Source of the DNA: Clostridia bacterium
Lineage (GTDB): Bacteria; Bacillota; Clostridia; Christensenellales; HGM11417
DNA: 7,074 nucleotides
NCBI GenBank assembly: GCA_028700355.1
Contig: JAQVSX010000032.1
Span: forward strand, 1-7,074
Direction: 5' to 3'
Shown here piece after piece: positions 5,603 to 7,074 of this stretch. Under the pieces are notes generated by a model. It did no database searches, was not told the DNA's origin, and saw only the letters and a list, made by a program, of their open reading frames with translations. Position 1 is the stretch's first letter, and each line of letters opens with the position of its first letter. The position numbers and the translations under genes were made by a program.

Positions 5603-7074
5603 TTTGGGTTACCTCCTTTTCAGTTTTCTGCTGCTCGGCAAGCAGCTTATGCAGCCTTATGTGCCGCAAAAAATTTTGCTGCTTGTTTTCGCTTTTGATT
5701 TCTTCATATTCTCCCGAAAGCATATATTTTATATGCTCATCGGCGTGCAGGCTGTGGTCGTCTATTTCCAGCGGCGCTATTTCGCCCGCCGCAAGCAGCA
5801 GATTTTCCTTTGCCGCCCTTTTTATATTTAAATTAATCAAATCCTGCCCGTTTTCAAAATCCGAAAAGCCCATAAGGTCGGCTATGCGTGCCTTCATTCT
5901 TTGGGAAATTCTGCCTTCTGCGTCTGTAAGCAAGCCGTTTTTAATCATATCGAGTATCATTGATTTTTTTTGCGCAGGACTTTCCGATATCTCGTTTTCG
6001 GTGCTGAAAACGACATCGTCGCTGCCTATGCTCTTTTTGTCAAAATAGTACTGCTCTATGCGGTTATTTTCCCCCGCCGCCATTATCAGACGGGGCGCTT
6101 TTACAAACTGCTTGTAAAGCCTTATAATGTGCTTGCCTATGGTCTTTACGGCGTTTTTTATATGCTCCGCCGTTGCCGAAAGCCTTGTGTCGTCCTGCTC
6201 TATCAGCAAAGAAAGCGCAATTCCGCTTGTCAGGCTTGTAGGCATTGTAGAACTTCTCATAACATCGGAAACGCCGCTTATCAGTTTAAATTCGTTTAGC
6301 AGTCTATCCTCTTCGTATGTAAAATCGTTAGGCACATTGCCCGAACTAAGCAGTTGCGGCGGTGCGCTGCCCTGCCTGTATGTGATGACCTTTCCCGGTG
6401 AAAGCCCTTCTTCCTCTAATGTGTCGGTGTCTGTAGAGCCGTCCTCAACGGCAAGCACTCCTGCCGCTATCCTGTTTAAAAATTCGTGTTTTCTGTTTTT
6501 TACTGCGTTATATGCCCTCTGAACAGGTATGCAACGCTCTATAATGCTTGTACCGAAAAAATTATCAGCCATAGCTATGCAGCTTTGCTTTATAAAGGGA
6601 TAGCCCCTTTGTTTTTTTTCTGCGTTTATATAGGGCAGTTTGCCTATGTGCAGCAGTTTGCCCCCCGCCGTTATTATCAAACTGCCTTCGGGGTGCTTTT
6701 TATCGGGCAGACTGTACTTTTCTATAACCGTAGCATAGCCTTTAAGGGATTTTCGCCGCATGGAAAGGTTGTCGCTTGCCGCCCTGTCAAGTGTAAAAAC
6801 ATCTATGCTTTGGGCTTTTACGCTTACGCCCCAGATTTCTTCAATCTTTTCTGTGTGAACGGCTTTTGCGTGAATAATGCTCTTTTGGCTTGATATATCC
6901 TCGCAATAAAGGTTTTCGGGGAATATCTCAAAGGGCGGGCATACGGAAAGCTCTATATCTCCTTGATAAATCGTTCCGTTTTCGCCGCTGCCGACGGCGC
7001 TGCCCTTATCTGAATTCCAAGTAACCTTATAAAAAGCCGTTCCGCAGACCTCGCTCCAATTTGTGGCGTTTGTA
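5595..7074 (-). CDS. Portal protein, P22-like, 5' end outside the window (partial)
   Basis: This is the DNA-entry portal, the ring at one capsid vertex through which the genome is packaged and ejected, and it nucleates head assembly. The frame stays open from the right edge to a TGA at 5595-5597, giving 492 visible residues. An internal ATG at 6759-6761 is not the start, because about 104 portal-like residues precede it in frame, including 'CPPFEIFPENLYCED' and 'TEKIEEIWG'. These resemble the stretch in P22-type portals that precedes 'EeI...yG'. Further on, 'LISGVSDVMR' followed by 'SGIALSLLIEQDDTRL' and a long helix ending 'KAPRLI' matches the clip and stem part of this family. The tail of the protein is His-rich ('DDHSLHADEH ... 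HIRLH') and charged, as often seen in Firmicute phage portals. P22-type portals are usually 500-750 residues, so the missing N-terminus is probably modest to large. The portal assignment is firm; the subfamily is inferred by pattern memory, not alignment. Confidence 0.85.
   Translation of the reverse strand, partial: TNATNWSEVCGTAFYKVTWNSDKGSAVGSGENGTIYQGDIELSVCPPFEIFPENLYCEDISSQKSIIHAKAVHTEKIEEIWGVSVKAQSIDVFTLDRAASDNLSMRRKSLKGYATVIEKYSLPDKKHPEGSLIITAGGKLLHIGKLPYINAEKKQRGYPFIKQSCIAMADNFFGTSIIERCIPVQRAYNAVKNRKHEFLNRIAAGVLAVEDGSTDTDTLEEEGLSPGKVITYRQGSAPPQLLSSGNVPNDFTYEEDRLLNEFKLISGVSDVMRSSTMPTSLTSGIALSLLIEQDDTRLSATAEHIKNAVKTIGKHIIRLYKQFVKAPRLIMAAGENNRIEQYYFDKKSIGSDDVVFSTENEISESPAQKKSMILDMIKNGLLTDAEGRISQRMKARIADLMGFSDFENGQDLINLNIKRAAKENLLLAAGEIAPLEIDDHSLHADEHIKYMLSGEYEEIKSENKQQNFLRHIRLHKLLAEQQKTEKEVTQIE
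5611..5620 (-). promoter_or_regulatory. Strong Shine-Dalgarno that decides the TTG start of the scaffold gene
   Basis: Read on the minus strand this is AAAAGGAGGT, a near-perfect anti-16S match, ending 8 bases before the TTG at 5602-5600. It lies inside the 3' end of the portal gene. Its strength would compensate for the weak start codon. Confidence 0.85.

Noticed and set aside
5485..6048. Long plus-strand open frame of 187 codons, with overlapping plus-strand frames at 5372-5831
   Set aside because: It lies opposite the portal and scaffold genes, reads as Phe/Ser/Cys-rich sequence typical of an antisense shadow, and has no ribosome binding site or family features.
5595..6761. A complete 388-residue portal starting at the ATG at 6761
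   Set aside because: The frame is open upstream to the window edge and encodes residues typical of a portal, so this ATG is internal and the gene is truncated by the window.

Overview
The window is a gene-dense piece of a tailed double-stranded DNA bacteriophage or prophage. It carries the head-assembly and head-to-tail connector block. Every supported gene lies on the minus strand, so the block is read from position 7074 down to 1. Almost every gene has an AGGAGG-like ribosome binding site 6-10 bases before its start. Neighbouring genes abut, overlap by a few bases, or are separated by at most about 45 bases. This suggests a phage of a low-to-mid GC Gram-positive host, probably a Clostridia-like gut Firmicute, but the host is an inference from translation signals and protein style, not something the sequence states.

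In transcription order the layout is: the 3' part of a portal protein gene (7074-5595, start outside the window); a small acidic scaffold-like protein (5602-5120) that starts with TTG and overlaps the portal gene by 8 bases; the HK97-fold major capsid protein (5074-3911); a small conserved protein of 102 residues (3881-3573); a 190-residue head-tail adaptor candidate (3573-3001); a 479-residue beta-rich protein resembling tail stabilization or hub proteins (3000-1561); an unrecognised 341-residue beta-rich protein with a short N-terminal coiled coil (1549-524); and a 154-residue protein with a fibre-like 'GSG ... IKEI' pattern (527-63). A possible next gene begins at 32 and runs off the left edge.

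The order portal, scaffold, coat, adaptor, stabilization protein matches the P22-type podovirus arrangement (gp1, gp8, gp5, gp4, gp10). No major tail tube, tail assembly chaperone or tape-measure gene is seen in the 3.5 kb after the coat gene. A short-tailed virion is therefore the most economical reading, although the tail genes could lie beyond the left edge. The portal dodecamer would sit at one capsid vertex, the scaffold would guide coat assembly, and the adaptor and stabilization proteins would close the neck. The last two genes are the best candidates for needle, fibre or appendage subunits.

The strongest signal not explained by the genes is the complete absence of GATC from the 7,074 bases, although ATC occurs roughly a hundred times. 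Other palindromic tetramers are also scarce. This looks like selection by restriction-modification systems. I see no defence system, RNA gene, CRISPR array, insertion sequence or attachment site. Plus-strand open frames are shadows of the minus-strand genes.
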